64,000 nucleotides of DNA, from assembly GCF_040892595.1 (NCBI RefSeq), contig NZ_JBFRYB010000001.1, forward strand, positions 1,612,001 to 1,676,000. The letters run 5' to 3'. The DNA comes from Zhongshania sp. R06B22. Its GTDB lineage: Bacteria > Pseudomonadota > Gammaproteobacteria > Pseudomonadales > Spongiibacteraceae. Below the pieces are notes generated by a model. The model saw nothing but the letters and a program-made list of their open reading frames with translations, searched no databases and had not been told where the DNA came from. Position numbers and translations under genes: made by a program. Shown here one piece after another: positions 43,943 through 54,167 of the stretch (positions are counted from its first letter, which is position 1; every line of letters begins with the position of its first letter).

Positions 43943-45529
43943 ATGTCGAAATCGTCTTTACAGCAGGAAATCGCCAAGCGCCGCACCTTTGCGATTATTT
44001 CTCACCCCGATGCCGGTAAAACCACTATCACTGAAAAGTTGATTCTGCTCGGGCAGTTGATTCAGGTGGCGGGTACAGTTAAGGGCAAGAAGAATGACCG
44101 CGCTGCTACGTCTGACTGGATGACACTGGAAAAGGAGCGGGGAATTTCTGTTACTTCCTCTGTTATGCAGTTTCCTTACCGCGATCGAATCGTTAATTTG
44201 CTCGATACGCCTGGTCATGAGGATTTTTCTGAGGATACTTACCGCACCCTGACGGCGGTGGATTCGGCGCTGATGATTATCGATGGCGCCAAAGGCGTGG
44301 AAGATCGCACGATTAAACTGATGAATGTCTGCCGCCTTCGCGACACCCCTATCTTGGGTTTTGTGAACAAGATGGACCGGGATATCCGTGACCCGATTGA
44401 GTTATTGGATGAAGTGGAAAGCGTATTAGGTATTGCCGCCGCGCCCATCAACTGGCCGATTGGTATGGGTTCAGATTTTAGGGGTGTTTATAATCTTTAT
44501 ACCGATACCATTCATGTGTTTACCAAGGGTAAAGGTTCAGTGATCGCCGAAGACATCCAAATCAAGGGTTTGGATAATGACGAAGCGCGCAAATTACTTG
44601 ATGATGAATACGATAACTTCTTAGAAGAAATTGAGTTAGTTCGTGGTGCCAGCCATTTCTTCGACCGCGACGCGTATTTAGCAGGTAAGCAGACTCCGGT
44701 GTTTTTTGGTACTGCCCTGTCTAATTTCGGTGTTAAGGAAATGCTTGATGGCTTTGTTGAATGGTCACCAGAGCCGCTGGATCGTGCTACCGACAATCGT
44801 GAAGTAAGCGCCAAGGAAACCGAGTTTTCAGGCTTTGTATTTAAAATTCAGGCGAATATGGACCCAAGGCATCGGGATCGTATCGCTTTTATGCGTATTT
44901 GCTCAGGCACCTATACCAAGGGCATGAAAATGCGTCATGTGCGGCTGGGTAAGGACGTCAAGATAGTGGATGCGGTGAGCTTTCTGGCCGGTGATCGGGA
45001 GCTGGTGGAAGAAGCGGTGTCTGGGGATATTATTGGTCTGCACAATCACGGCACCATCCAGATTGGCGATACCTTCTCTTCAGGTGAGAACTTCAAATTC
45101 ACTGGCATCCCGCATTTTGCTCCAGAGCTGTTTCGGCGCATTCGTCTGAGTGATCCCTTAAAAGGTAAGGCATTACAAAAAGGCTTGCAGCAGCTTTCCG
45201 AAGAGGGTTCTACCCAGGTGTTTATGCCGCAGCGCAATAGCGATCTGATCGTGGGCGCCGTGGGTAATTTACAGTTTGAGGTGGTGAGTTACCGCCTCAA
45301 AGATGAGTACAAGGTAGAGGCTCTATATGAGCCCATTAATGTGTACACCGCTCGTTGGGTTGAGTGTGATGATCCTAAGAAATTTGAGGAGTTTAAGCGT
45401 AAATGTGCGGATAATCTCGCGATTGATGGCGGTGGACATTTAACCTATCTGGCACCGACTCGGGTTAATTTAGCGCTGACCGAAGAGCGTCATCCTGAGG
45501 TACGCTTCCGGGCGACAAGAGAGCATTAA
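43943..45529 (+). CDS. prfC: peptide chain release factor 3
   Basis: RF3, a 528-residue translational GTPase that recycles RF1/RF2 from the ribosome after termination. G1 is SHPDAGKTT, the switch I region includes [22 protein letters not shown]3 is DTPGHEDF and G4 is NKMDR. Length matches E. coli RF3 (529). The C-terminal domain ([15 protein letters not shown]) is intact. It is monocistronic, with an AGAAG ribosome-binding site before the ATG. Confidence 0.97.
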   Translation: MSKSSLQQEIAKRRTFAIISHPDAGKTTITEKLILLGQLIQVAGTVKGKKNDRAATSDWMTLEKERGISVTSSVMQFPYRDRIVNLLDTPGHEDFSEDTYRTLTAVDSALMIIDGAKGVEDRTIKLMNVCRLRDTPILGFVNKMDRDIRDPIELLDEVESVLGIAAAPINWPIGMGSDFRGVYNLYTDTIHVFTKGKGSVIAEDIQIKGLDNDEARKLLDDEYDNFLEEIELVRGASHFFDRDAYLAGKQTPVFFGTALSNFGVKEMLDGFVEWSPEPLDRATDNREVSAKETEFSGFVFKIQANMDPRHRDRIAFMRICSGTYTKGMKMRHVRLGKDVKIVDAVSFLAGDRELVEEAVSGDIIGLHNHGTIQIGDTFSSGENFKFTGIPHFAPELFRRIRLSDPLKGKALQKGLQQLSEEGSTQVFMPQRNSDLIVGAVGNLQFEVVSYRLKDEYKVEALYEPINVYTARWVECDDPKKFEEFKRKCADNLAIDGGGHLTYLAPTRVNLALTEERHPEVRFRATREH

Positions 45530-45695
45530 TTTAATCTCTGGCTTGATAGAGGCTGACTCGGGGCTGAACAGGACCGTAATCTTATAAAAAAGTTGCGGTG
45601 AAAATTACGCGATTGATTACTTGTCACACCGGAATGCTTCTCTACAATGAACACCACATAACAAGTGTGACAAAACAAACGGGGAAGATATCACC

Positions 45696-46175
45696 ATGAA
45701 AATGAAAAATATTGTAATCGCAGCTACATTAGTGGGTTTGAGTGGCAGTGTAATGGCAGCTGAAGGCAGCTTTTTAAGCCGTATTGGTCTCGGTAGTGAT
45801 GACTCTAAATCAGAAGCCAAAGCAGAAGCCAATATCAGTGTTGACACCAATATCGATGCTAAAGCAGCCGAAGCGAAAGCCAATGCTGAAGCTAAGCGTG
45901 ACGAGATGAAGGCCAATGCTGAAGAGCAGAAAGCCGAAGCGAAAGCTAAGCGCGAAGAAATGAAAGCCAAAGCAGAAGCTGAAAAAGCTGAGCGAAAAGC
46001 AGCCAAAGAAGAGCGTGATGCGCAGGCTAAAGCCGATGCCGAAGCTCGGGAGCAGAAGCGCGCCGAAGCCAAAGCCGAAGCCAAAGCAAGTATGGAAGAG
46101 AAAAAAGCGGCCTTGCGCAGCCTGACTAATATTAAAATTAATGCAAACGTTGAAGCCGGTGCGGACGCTCAGTAA
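45696..46175 (+). CDS. secreted Ala/Lys/Glu-rich coiled-coil protein
   Basis: A 159-residue protein with a clear Sec signal peptide (MKMKNIVIAATLVGLSGSVMAAE, cleavage after AMA-like VMA). Residues 40-140 are an almost pure Ala/Lys/Glu helix with repeated AKAEA and KREEMKAKAE units, a predicted long single helix or coiled coil. The N-terminal SFLSRIGLGSDDSK and the C-terminal NIKINANVEAGADAQ flank it. The mature protein should be periplasmic. I do not recognise the family. Long open frames antisense to it are a by-product of the repeat composition. A strong terminator follows. Confidence 0.8.
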   Translation: MKMKNIVIAATLVGLSGSVMAAEGSFLSRIGLGSDDSKSEAKAEANISVDTNIDAKAAEAKANAEAKRDEMKANAEEQKAEAKAKREEMKAKAEAEKAERKAAKEERDAQAKADAEAREQKRAEAKAEAKASMEEKKAALRSLTNIKINANVEAGADAQ

Positions 46176-46201
46176 ATCTGACCCAAGCAAGACGTGAAAT
46201 A

Positions 46202-46230
46202 AAAGGGCCTTTAGGGCCCTTTTTTTATTG
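46202..46230 (+). terminator. Rho-independent terminator
   Basis: AAAGGGCC pairs with GGCCCTTT around TTTAG, followed by a run of T. It lies 27 bases after the coiled-coil gene. Confidence 0.88.
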
Positions 46231-46293
46231 CCTGCTTGAAGCGTCAGAGTAGTTACCCGACAATACCGGCATTATTTAAGGGCGCTAGGATTT

Positions 46294-47022
46294 GTGAAGA
46301 CTTCTAACAAGCCAATACGCTTGGACCGCTATCTGGCCAGCGTGACTGATTATTCCCGCAGTGATGCCAAAAAACTGATTAAATCCGGTGATGTTCGCGT
46401 TGATGGTAGTTCGGTCCGCGATCCGGGGCAGCTGATACCGGCCGAGGCCGGTGTCACTCTTATGGGGAGTCTGTTACGTCCTCTTGGTCCGCGATATTTA
46501 ATGCTCAACAAGCCCCAAGACGTTGTCTGCGCCGCGCGCGATCGTCGTCATTCCACCGTGCTGGATTTATTGGATGAAGATAATCCAGAGCATTTACACG
46601 CAGCCGGAAGGCTAGACATAGATACAACGGGGCTGGTGCTACTAAGCGATGACGGCAACTGGTCGCATGCAATAACCTCACCCCAGCGCAAGTGTTGGAA
46701 AACCTATTACGTAGAAACTGCCGACCCTATTCCAGAGCACACCGTAACGCAGTTTGCGCAGGGTGTGTTTTTAAAAGATGACAAAGCGCGGACCCTGCCA
46801 GCGCAGCTGACGATTTTGGATGAGCGTATCGCAAGATTGAAAATTTGTGAGGGCCGCTACCATCAGGTGAAACGTATGTTTGGCGCAGAGGGCAATGCGG
46901 TTGTCCGTTTACACCGAGAGGCAATTGGGGAGATTCACTTGGATGCCGAACTGCTGGAAGGTGAATACCGCGCCTTAAGCGCGGAAGAAATTGCTAGTGT
47001 TTACCACACTGAGACTAAGTAG
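46294..47022 (+). CDS. rsuA: 16S rRNA pseudouridine(516) synthase
   Basis: A 242-residue RsuA-type pseudouridine synthase. The N-terminal S4 domain (LDRYLASVTDYSRSDAKKLI) is followed by the catalytic motif HAAGRLDIDTTGLVLLSDDG with the nucleophilic Asp. GPRYLMLNKPQDVVCA and SEGRYHQVKRMF-like segments match RsuA rather than RluB/E/F. It modifies U516 in 16S rRNA. It starts with GTG. The next gene, an rRNA methyltransferase, lies 42 bp downstream, so the pair may be cotranscribed. Confidence 0.9.
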   Translation: MKTSNKPIRLDRYLASVTDYSRSDAKKLIKSGDVRVDGSSVRDPGQLIPAEAGVTLMGSLLRPLGPRYLMLNKPQDVVCAARDRRHSTVLDLLDEDNPEHLHAAGRLDIDTTGLVLLSDDGNWSHAITSPQRKCWKTYYVETADPIPEHTVTQFAQGVFLKDDKARTLPAQLTILDERIARLKICEGRYHQVKRMFGAEGNAVVRLHREAIGEIHLDAELLEGEYRALSAEEIASVYHTETK

Positions 47023-47064
47023 GCGGGTTCTGTTTATTGACAGGCGCTGCGCCACAGGAAAGAA

Positions 47065-48177
47065 ATGACCATGTCTAAATCGAAGCCTAAAGCTAAGTCG
47101 AAATCTAAAACTGGAGAAGGTTCGATGGGCAGTGAGGGACGTACTGCGGATACCGCACTAGCGGCGCTTTATCGGCAATTTTCTCCGCTACCCTCTCCGG
47201 TTTGGTGGTTTGCTGATGAACATATTGCTGGTTTTGCCCTGCCACCAGCACAGAGCGATTGGCAATGTTTTACCAATCGCTGTGATATCGCCGATCAATT
47301 GCGAGAGGGCGGATATACAACGCAGCTGGGTGACTTTGATATTCCTATGGATATGGCTCAGCCACAAACAGTGTGCTATCGCGTATCCAAAGAAAAGGCC
47401 TTAGTGCATTACATTATTAATCAGGCTTTAGTGCGTTTACCGGTGGGCGGTAGCTTGCTACTCAGCGGCCACAAAAATGATGGCCTGCATAACTATGCAA
47501 AGAAAACGGCGGCGTTGATGGGCTGCAGTGCGGATATTAAAAAGCATGACGGAGCTGCGTATGTGGCGACAATTATCAAACAGCAGGCGCCAAGCTCACT
47601 GCTAGATGACAGCCAATACACCTTGATTCGGGAAATTGCGCTAGTCCCACAGTTATTCAGTAAACCAGGGGTATTTGGCTGGCAAAAGCAGGATCGCGGT
47701 AGCACCTTGCTTATAGAATATTTGCCGGACTTTTTAAGTAAATTTGATAGCCCGCCTGCCCGGGTTGCCGACCTTGGCTGCGGTTATGGCTTTATCTCGG
47801 TGATGGCAGCGCAGTGCTTGCCAGACGCACAATGGCTGTTAACGGATAATAATGCCAGTGCGATATTAGCCGCCGAAAAAAACTGTAGTGTCCACGGATT
47901 AAGGTCTGAGTTGGTATTGGCAGATTGCGCCGCCGGTTTGCAGGGTCCCGTCGATATGGTGCTATGTAATCCGCCATTTCATCAGGGTTTCGCGGTGGCG
48001 GGTTCCTTGACTGATCGTTTCTTAGCCGCAGCCCATCGTTTATTAGCGCGGCAGGGCCGAGCGCTATTTGTCGTTAATCAGTTTATCCCCCTTGAGCGCA
48101 AAGCCCTGGGTTTGTTTAGTGCTAGCGAAGTGCTACTTGAACACGACGGCTTTAAGCTGGTCTGTCTGCACAAGTAG
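47065..48177 (+). CDS. rRNA guanine-N2 methyltransferase, RsmC/RlmG family
   Basis: A 370-residue two-domain methyltransferase. The C-terminal SAM site is VADLGCGYGFISVMAA and the catalytic motif is NPPFHQG, typical of RsmC (16S G1207) and RlmG (23S G1835) enzymes. NPPFHQ leans to RlmG, while the following segment leans to RsmC, so I leave the symbol open. A Lys/Ser-rich N-terminal extension of about 20 residues is unusual and may bind RNA. It follows rsuA, and only six bases separate its stop from the convergent AsmA stop. Confidence 0.85.
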   Translation: MTMSKSKPKAKSKSKTGEGSMGSEGRTADTALAALYRQFSPLPSPVWWFADEHIAGFALPPAQSDWQCFTNRCDIADQLREGGYTTQLGDFDIPMDMAQPQTVCYRVSKEKALVHYIINQALVRLPVGGSLLLSGHKNDGLHNYAKKTAALMGCSADIKKHDGAAYVATIIKQQAPSSLLDDSQYTLIREIALVPQLFSKPGVFGWQKQDRGSTLLIEYLPDFLSKFDSPPARVADLGCGYGFISVMAAQCLPDAQWLLTDNNASAILAAEKNCSVHGLRSELVLADCAAGLQGPVDMVLCNPPFHQGFAVAGSLTDRFLAAAHRLLARQGRALFVVNQFIPLERKALGLFSASEVLLEHDGFKLVCLHK

Positions 48178-48183
48178 TCGCCG

Positions 48184-50904
48184 TCAAGGCATCGCTGACT
48201 GTATTGATGTAGCGGTATTTTGATCGCCTTGTGGCAACGTGCCCTCTGGTCCACGGGGGTTCAAAATTTCATCCGGCAGTTCTTCCACCGTTGGGATGTC
48301 ATCGATATCACCGTCGCAGGCACTACCTGCGTAGATCGCCCGCTTGATCAGGCCCTGTGCGAGCAGCGACAGCCCGCCGGTGTAAATGGCGGCGCCGGTC
48401 GACAAACTCGAGGTGAACATGCCGGCAGGGTCGGCGACAATCTTGGGCTTACTAAAGGTGCCACCCAGTCTAACTAAACCTGCCGCCGCACCAACATTAA
48501 TACCAACTCCTGTGCGGGCGATAGGGGAAACCCCGAGTAATAACTCTTCCTTGCCGATATCAATATTGCCGGTGCCGATGATTTTGGTTTGCTTAGTTTC
48601 TAAGGCAATCCCATCGTCGCTAAAAAACTTACCCTTACTACCTTTAAAATGCACCGCAACGCATTCTATCTCGGTGCTCGTTTTCGCTTCGGAAAAGGGG
48701 TTGAGCTTGTCGATGGTTTCGCTAAGAACGTCAGAGCCGATAAGATTTAGGGCATTGCCTTGAGCTAGCAAGTCAGTAATTTTTATATCTAATTTGCCGT
48801 TCATATTGGCGGCTAATTGATGTGGGCTAATGCCTTTACTGTCGGCGTCTAGACGAATGCGACCCTTGCCCTTGTCGATGCCAGCCGCTTTATTTAGGCC
48901 CAGCTTGCCGTAGTCGTCGGCATCGACACTGAACCGAATATCAAGCTCGGGGATGGTTTTACTCGCATCGAGTGTCAGCGCAACTTTGGCTTCGCCGCCA
49001 TCAAAGTTGACAGTGGTATCTTTGAGGTGCAGCAAGCCATTTTGCAAAGTGGGCTTTAATTTCGCCGTTTTAATAAAGTTATAGCCGGTGTCGATATCTT
49101 CAAGCTCTATTTGCAGCTTGGCATTGATGGACTTTAAAGCCTCTAGCGCTAAGGGATCGTTACTAATCATTTTTGTCTTTGACGATTTAGCCGGCGATTT
49201 GGTTTCAGTATTATTATTATCGGCACTGACCGGCGCCGAGAGAAAGGCGAGGTCAATTTTACGCAAGGCGACGCTGCCGCTCAGTGCGGGTATCTCTTCA
49301 GGCCTTATGGCCGGTGTAAAACTGAGATCGAGGTCGCTACTTTGCTGACCTAGCCGACCGCTACCTTTAAGGGCGTAGCTGTCGTCGCTGGTTTTAACAG
49401 TGGCTGCTATTGATAGCTTGCCGGCCTCCTGCCAGGGAAGTTGGGCGAGGGTCCAAACCGCTTTGCTGGCCTCGGCATCCGCGTTTACTTGCAGCTCAGT
49501 TCCTGGCAGGCCATTAAGATTAAGTTTGCCAGTGACGGTGGCGGCGATGCCTTGTTGTTTGGTTTTTAGGGACAGCTGCACGTCGGGGCCAGAGGTCTTT
49601 TTTGATAGGGGCTGTAGGCGAATGTCGGCTGAAAAATCATCTATGTCGCGTTTGCTCGCCAATTCTGAAATTTGGCTGGCGCTCACTTTGACATCGATGG
49701 ACTGCTTTAGTGTGATGTCGGAATTTAGCTTGGTCAGTTGCCAACCCACGGCCTTGAGTTTTTCAATATTAAGTTTGAGTTTTACATCGGTTTCGTCCAG
49801 CCATGCCCAATCGATTTCCGCTTCTTTTACTGGGGTATTACTTTGCGCCGCCGGGCTGGGTGACGAGGAGTTTGGTGACAAGGTGTTTTTGGCAGTATTA
49901 GTATTCTCCTCAGTCTGGGCTGGCGGGGACGGCAATAAGCTATCTATATCCAGCATCGCGGAGCGTAAGCTTGCGTCAACAGCAGAGCTTTCTGCATTAA
50001 CGTTAACGTTGCCCTCAATGATATTACCGTTTAGCTGAAGGACGATATCGCGTAGTTCGTAATTTGGCGTAATCGCGATATTGCTTGAGAATTTTGTTTT
50101 TGGTAGTACAGGGATTTCAGTATTTACTAATGTGGCAAGTGCATCGGCGCTGCGCAAATCGATATCAATTGATAGGGTGCTGCCACTTAAATTTGGGTTG
50201 AGAAATAACTTACCCTTGCTCTTAATATCAAGGTCTTGATGGTGTAGTGATAAATCGTAGCCGAGTATCCCCTGTAAGGGGTCGAATAGGGTAATCGCGC
50301 TATTTAACTCAATATGTTGTTCTAAGTAGTCTAGGCCAATATAGAAATGGCCGTTGCCGGCTTCAATTCGCTCTGCAGTAACTTCCGGCAGGTAAACATG
50401 GCTTCGATTATCTTTTTTATCTCTCCAGTTTAGGGTGACGTCCTTGATAACGATGCGATTGAAATTGAAATCCCCGGGGAGTTTCGGGCCACTGCTGATC
50501 TCCTCAGGAATCGGAGTGTCGACCTCAGGTTTTAATTTACTGCTTATCCAATTAAGTTCACCGGCTTTATTTTGCTCTAGGTTGATATCTAATTTCTTGG
50601 CGCTAAGTTCCCAAAAAGCGAGATGACTAAAGGGGCTTTGGGTGAGAGCAATAGTGATGTCGGCTAAGGCCAGTAGTTCAGGTCGTGGCCATTCGGGATT
50701 ATTAATACGCAAGCCGCTGATTTCAAAGCGCAATGGTTTGAGGTGGGATTGAATGTCGTAAATCTCCACTTCAAGCCCGGCAAAACGTTGGGCGCTGCTG
50801 CCGATTAATCCTCGCAATAAGTGAGGTTGTATTAGCCCTATACAGATTACCAATACCATAATAAGTATAAGTAGGCCGAGGCCTAGTAAAAATTTCTTAA
50901 TCAC
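48184..50904 (-). CDS. AsmA family protein
   Basis: A 906-residue AsmA-like protein. One N-terminal membrane helix (FLLGLGLLILIMVLVICIGLI) anchors it in the inner membrane. The rest is a periplasmic beta-rich repeat of the chorein/RBG type, with the AsmA C-terminal region (LDIKITDLLAQGNALNLIG and GNIDIGKEELLLGVSP). A Ser/Pro/Asn-rich low-complexity insert lies near residues 325-365. Such proteins are linked to phospholipid transport to the outer membrane. Start codon is GTG. Confidence 0.88.
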   Translation of the reverse strand: MIKKFLLGLGLLILIMVLVICIGLIQPHLLRGLIGSSAQRFAGLEVEIYDIQSHLKPLRFEISGLRINNPEWPRPELLALADITIALTQSPFSHLAFWELSAKKLDINLEQNKAGELNWISSKLKPEVDTPIPEEISSGPKLPGDFNFNRIVIKDVTLNWRDKKDNRSHVYLPEVTAERIEAGNGHFYIGLDYLEQHIELNSAITLFDPLQGILGYDLSLHHQDLDIKSKGKLFLNPNLSGSTLSIDIDLRSADALATLVNTEIPVLPKTKFSSNIAITPNYELRDIVLQLNGNIIEGNVNVNAESSAVDASLRSAMLDIDSLLPSPPAQTEENTNTAKNTLSPNSSSPSPAAQSNTPVKEAEIDWAWLDETDVKLKLNIEKLKAVGWQLTKLNSDITLKQSIDVKVSASQISELASKRDIDDFSADIRLQPLSKKTSGPDVQLSLKTKQQGIAATVTGKLNLNGLPGTELQVNADAEASKAVWTLAQLPWQEAGKLSIAATVKTSDDSYALKGSGRLGQQSSDLDLSFTPAIRPEEIPALSGSVALRKIDLAFLSAPVSADNNNTETKSPAKSSKTKMISNDPLALEALKSINAKLQIELEDIDTGYNFIKTAKLKPTLQNGLLHLKDTTVNFDGGEAKVALTLDASKTIPELDIRFSVDADDYGKLGLNKAAGIDKGKGRIRLDADSKGISPHQLAANMNGKLDIKITDLLAQGNALNLIGSDVLSETIDKLNPFSEAKTSTEIECVAVHFKGSKGKFFSDDGIALETKQTKIIGTGNIDIGKEELLLGVSPIARTGVGINVGAAAGLVRLGGTFSKPKIVADPAGMFTSSLSTGAAIYTGGLSLLAQGLIKRAIYAGSACDGDIDDIPTVEELPDEILNPRGPEGTLPQGDQNTATSIQSAMP

Positions 50905-51177
50905 AATGAATACTCTTTTACAGCACGTTGTTGTTTTTATACTAGGGTGTTGCTCGTAAATTACACATAAAAATCCTACGGTAATTAACGCCTTGCAGAT
51001 GTTATCGATTAGGTTCTTGAAGCACTCACATTAACATTGCTATGTTCGAGATGGTACAGATTGACGCATTGGCGGCGGGAATGAGGCACTGTTCTGGCGT
51101 GGAAAATCGTGGCTTGGTGGGGCATAAGGTATGATTGCGGTTAACCCCCCTTTTTTTGAGTTGTGACGGAGTATGGC

Positions 51178-51888
51178 GTGAAGTGGCCTGAAAGATTAGT
51201 GCAAGGGCACTTATTAAAACGCTATAAGCGTTTTTTAGCCGATGTGGTTTTGGACAGTGGCGAGGAATTAACGGTGCACTGCCCCAACACCGGAGCCATG
51301 ACGGGGTGTGCGGTGGCGGACAGTCGTGTGTACTTACTAGATAGCCACAATCCTAAGCGCAAGTATGCTTACACGTGGGAGCTTGTTGAAAGTGATTCTG
51401 GGGCGATGATATGCATTCATTCAGCCCGCGCGAATGGCTTGGTGGCTGAGGCTTTGGCGGCGTCCAGAATAGCGCCATTAGCTGCTTACACCAATATTCA
51501 CCGTGAAAAGACCTTGGCGTCTGGTAGTCGCATAGATTTCTTTTTATCTTCTCCCAAGACGGCCTTACCCGACTGCTATATTGAGGTGAAGTCGGTGACC
51601 TTGCATTGCGGTGAGGGCATTGGCGCTTTTCCCGATGCGGTCAGTACCAGAGCTGTGCGTCATATTGAAGACTTGCTTGATTTGCGGCGACAAGGCGCTA
51701 GAGTAGTCCTGTTGTTTGCGGTCCTGCATGAGGGGATTGATGTTGTGCGACCTGCTGCGGAAATTGATCCGGTGTATGCGCAAACACTTAAATTAGCGGC
51801 GGAGCATGGGCTTGAGGTGCTTGCCTATAAGGCCGTCATTAATGAGTCTGAAATTTTTCTGGCAGACCCGCTTCCCGTGATTTTGTGA
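51178..51888 (+). CDS. sfsA: DNA/RNA nuclease SfsA
   Basis: SfsA, 236 residues from the GTG at 51178, which has GGAG six bases upstream. The GTG at 51163 is inside the leader. The sequence carries the family blocks RYKRFLADV, VHCPNTGAMTGC, KRKYAYTWELV and CYIEVKSVTL. E. coli SfsA binds DNA, and family members have nuclease activity. Length matches the usual 230-240. It is convergent with the Rieske gene, 36 bp away. Confidence 0.95.
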   Translation: MKWPERLVQGHLLKRYKRFLADVVLDSGEELTVHCPNTGAMTGCAVADSRVYLLDSHNPKRKYAYTWELVESDSGAMICIHSARANGLVAEALAASRIAPLAAYTNIHREKTLASGSRIDFFLSSPKTALPDCYIEVKSVTLHCGEGIGAFPDAVSTRAVRHIEDLLDLRRQGARVVLLFAVLHEGIDVVRPAAEIDPVYAQTLKLAAEHGLEVLAYKAVINESEIFLADPLPVIL

Positions 51889-51924
51889 GCTAGCTCCGCT
51901 GAGTGACTTAGCTTACCACCTACG

Positions 51925-52251
51925 TTACGTAAAGTTATCTATGAGGATCACGCAGTCGTTTTCGATTTTACTGGCCACGAATTCAAGTGTTTTGCCGTGG
52001 CATGGCCCCGCAATACATTCCCCCGATTCAATAATGAACAAGGCGCCGTGGGTCGCACACTGAATAAGTGAGTTGTCGAAGTCGAGAAATTGATCGTCCT
52101 GCCAATTTAGTTCGATGCCGAGGTGAGGGCAGCTATTTTGATAGACAAAAACCTGCCCTCGCTGGCGCACGGCGAATAGGGATTTGTCTTTAAATTTAAA
52201 CCCTTTAGAGCCAGGTTCGGCTATATCTTCAAGTCGACAAAGTATATGCAT
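51925..52251 (-). CDS. Rieske [2Fe-2S] domain protein
   Basis: A 108-residue Rieske protein of the small ferredoxin or NirD-like type. The cluster motifs are C-P-H (NSCPHLGIEL) and C-A-T-H (IQCATHGALF), 17 residues apart. No membrane helix is present, so it is a soluble electron carrier or an oxygenase-associated subunit. No oxygenase component lies beside it. It is 40 bp downstream of the patatin gene on the same strand. Confidence 0.88.
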   Translation of the reverse strand: MHILCRLEDIAEPGSKGFKFKDKSLFAVRQRGQVFVYQNSCPHLGIELNWQDDQFLDFDNSLIQCATHGALFIIESGECIAGPCHGKTLEFVASKIENDCVILIDNFT

Positions 52252-52291
52252 AATGAAATATAAACTGTTTGAATTTGTTTGTTGTGCTGCG

Positions 52292-53350
52292 CTAGTCAGT
52301 GGACTCTAGGAAGCGATCGTCACCTTCACTGTTAAACGCATGGCGAATGGCGGGTAACATTCTATCAACCGCGTCGCGGCCTTCTACAATGGCCTCTGCA
52401 GCACTGCTGAATTCCAGTAAGCCAATATGCCCAAGTCGCGGCCACAACATAATATCAGCGGGCTCGCCGGCGAGGCGACTGCGGGTAATTCGATCCTGCA
52501 TTATATTAATGGCGCTCATCATCACGCTCATGGTGTTGGGCGGCTCTGGTTTTTTCGTCGCGTCTGAACTACGGAAATTGTTGGCCGCGTCTTTGATTGA
52601 GGCCGCAAGACGACCGAAGGCTGCACCTAGGGATGGGTCATCTTCGGCATCTGCCGCTATTATTAATGCTTCCTCTTCAGATTCCTCTTCTTCGATGGTC
52701 TCTTCGTTTGCGGGCACCTTGGCGTCGGTCATCACCCTTTGACGGCCAATTAAATCGCTATTGAGGTCGACGCCGATAATAATGTCGGCACCCAAGGCGC
52801 GGCATACCGAGACCGGGACCGGATTAACCAAGCCGCCGTCTACCAGCCAGGAATCGCCGAATGCTACAGGCGTCAAAATACCCGGAACAGCCATGGATGC
52901 GCGCACCGCATCCCACAGCGGGCCACGCTGTAACCAAACTTCGCGACCGCGTATTAGATCGGTGGCGACGGCGGCAAAAGGGGTGTTCAAATTTTCTATA
53001 TTGGGGTCACCGTATTCTTTTACAAAGAACTCTATGAGCCTAGTGGCCTGGGCAACACCGCCAGTGGCCGTCAGGCTGACACTCATATAATGCAGTACTT
53101 GTGCAGTGCTGAGGGACTGAATCCAGTCAGTGAAGTGCTCTAGCTTGCCGGTGAGGTAGCATCCCGCGATAACCGAGCCGATAGAGGTGCCACAGATAAT
53201 ATCGGGTTTAATGCCCAGTTCCTCTAGACGCTGAATAACGCCAATATGAGCCATGCCCCTTGCCGATCCACTGCCGAGAGCGAGAGCGATTTTCTTTTTT
53301 CCTAGCGGGGCGTTTTCCACGTCGTTGTTCTCCGGAATTTCAACACACAT
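52292..53350 (-). CDS. patatin-like phospholipase, RssA/NTE type
   Basis: A patatin-domain lipid hydrolase of 352 residues from the ATG at 53350; the TTG at 53386 would add 12 residues. The oxyanion loop is LALGSGSARGMAHIGV, the nucleophile elbow is G-T-S-I-G (CGTSIGSVIAGCY), and the catalytic Asp is in LVDGGLVNPVPV. An acidic Glu/Ala linker (EETIEEEESEEEAL) lies near residue 230. It probably hydrolyses phospholipids or lysophospholipids in the cytoplasm. Confidence 0.9.
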   Translation of the reverse strand: MCVEIPENNDVENAPLGKKKIALALGSGSARGMAHIGVIQRLEELGIKPDIICGTSIGSVIAGCYLTGKLEHFTDWIQSLSTAQVLHYMSVSLTATGGVAQATRLIEFFVKEYGDPNIENLNTPFAAVATDLIRGREVWLQRGPLWDAVRASMAVPGILTPVAFGDSWLVDGGLVNPVPVSVCRALGADIIIGVDLNSDLIGRQRVMTDAKVPANEETIEEEESEEEALIIAADAEDDPSLGAAFGRLAASIKDAANNFRSSDATKKPEPPNTMSVMMSAINIMQDRITRSRLAGEPADIMLWPRLGHIGLLEFSSAAEAIVEGRDAVDRMLPAIRHAFNSEGDDRFLESTD

Positions 53351-53417
53351 CAATTGCCGGTAGTATGATGCTTTGGCTAGCCACAACTCAACTGCCGGGA
53401 TAATTTCTACCTAAAAT

Positions 53418-54167
53418 ATGTTAAATCTGAATAGTCACGACATCAGCACTGAACTCCTGCTAGGACTCGATGAATCCGCGATGATTATGCTTGACGGTAT
53501 TCTGGTCCACCAGGATATTGTTGCGCCTTTAACATCGCTTAAAGCTGCTGCGGCTAGCTCAGGTTTTGAACTACGGATTGCGAGTGGTTTTCGCAGTTTT
53601 GAACGTCAACTGGCTATTTGGAATGCCAAGGCGGCGGGTGAGCGGCTGCTGTTAGACGATACGGGATTGGTCTTGGATTGGGCCTCTTTGTCTGAGCTTG
53701 AGCTAATGGCAGCTATTCTGCGTTGGTCGGCGCTGCCTGGAGCATCGCGGCATCACTGGGGCACGGATATTGACGTGTATGACGCGGCGGCGGTAGCTAG
53801 TGACTACCAAGTGCAATTAACGCCAGCGGAAGTGGCAGATGAGGGCGTGTTTGGGCCATTTCATAAATGGCTTGATGGTGAGTTTGCGGCGGGAAGGGGT
53901 AATGGCTTTTTCAGGCCGTATAATATTGATCGCGGTGGCATTGCGCCAGAGCGCTGGCATTTAAGCTATGCACCTTTGGCGGCGTTCTGTGATTTGGCAT
54001 TGCACGCTGAGCTTCTTCATCAGGCCTTGCAGCGGCGGGAAGACCTGTGTTTAAAAGACGCAATTTTGAGAGAGTTACCCCATATTTATAGACGCTATAT
54101 TGCGGTGCCAGCGAGTTGTTACCCAGCGTCCTATGCTGATGCCTTACGCGGTCGGGAGTTACTATGA
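53418..54167 (+). CDS. D-alanyl-D-alanine carboxypeptidase, VanY/M15B family
   Basis: A 249-residue M15B zinc peptidase acting on peptidoglycan stem peptides. Zinc and catalytic motifs are SRHHWGTDIDVYD and ERWHLSYAP, with IASGFRSFERQLAIW as the substrate-binding Arg region. No signal peptide is visible, which is odd for a peptidoglycan enzyme. Its stop overlaps the cysE start by four bases (ATGA), implying a translationally coupled pair. Confidence 0.85.
   Translation: MLNLNSHDISTELLLGLDESAMIMLDGILVHQDIVAPLTSLKAAAASSGFELRIASGFRSFERQLAIWNAKAAGERLLLDDTGLVLDWASLSELELMAAILRWSALPGASRHHWGTDIDVYDAAAVASDYQVQLTPAEVADEGVFGPFHKWLDGEFAAGRGNGFFRPYNIDRGGIAPERWHLSYAPLAAFCDLALHAELLHQALQRREDLCLKDAILRELPHIYRRYIAVPASCYPASYADALRGRELL

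Noticed and set aside
45617-46190. Long minus-strand frames antisense to the Ala/Lys/Glu coiled-coil gene
   Set aside because: They are Ala/Ser/Phe-rich by-products of the repeat composition, with no homology signal; the plus-strand gene has a signal peptide and a terminator.
49400-50038. 212-residue plus-strand frame over the AsmA gene
   Set aside because: It is Ser/Leu-rich and antisense to a well-supported AsmA protein.
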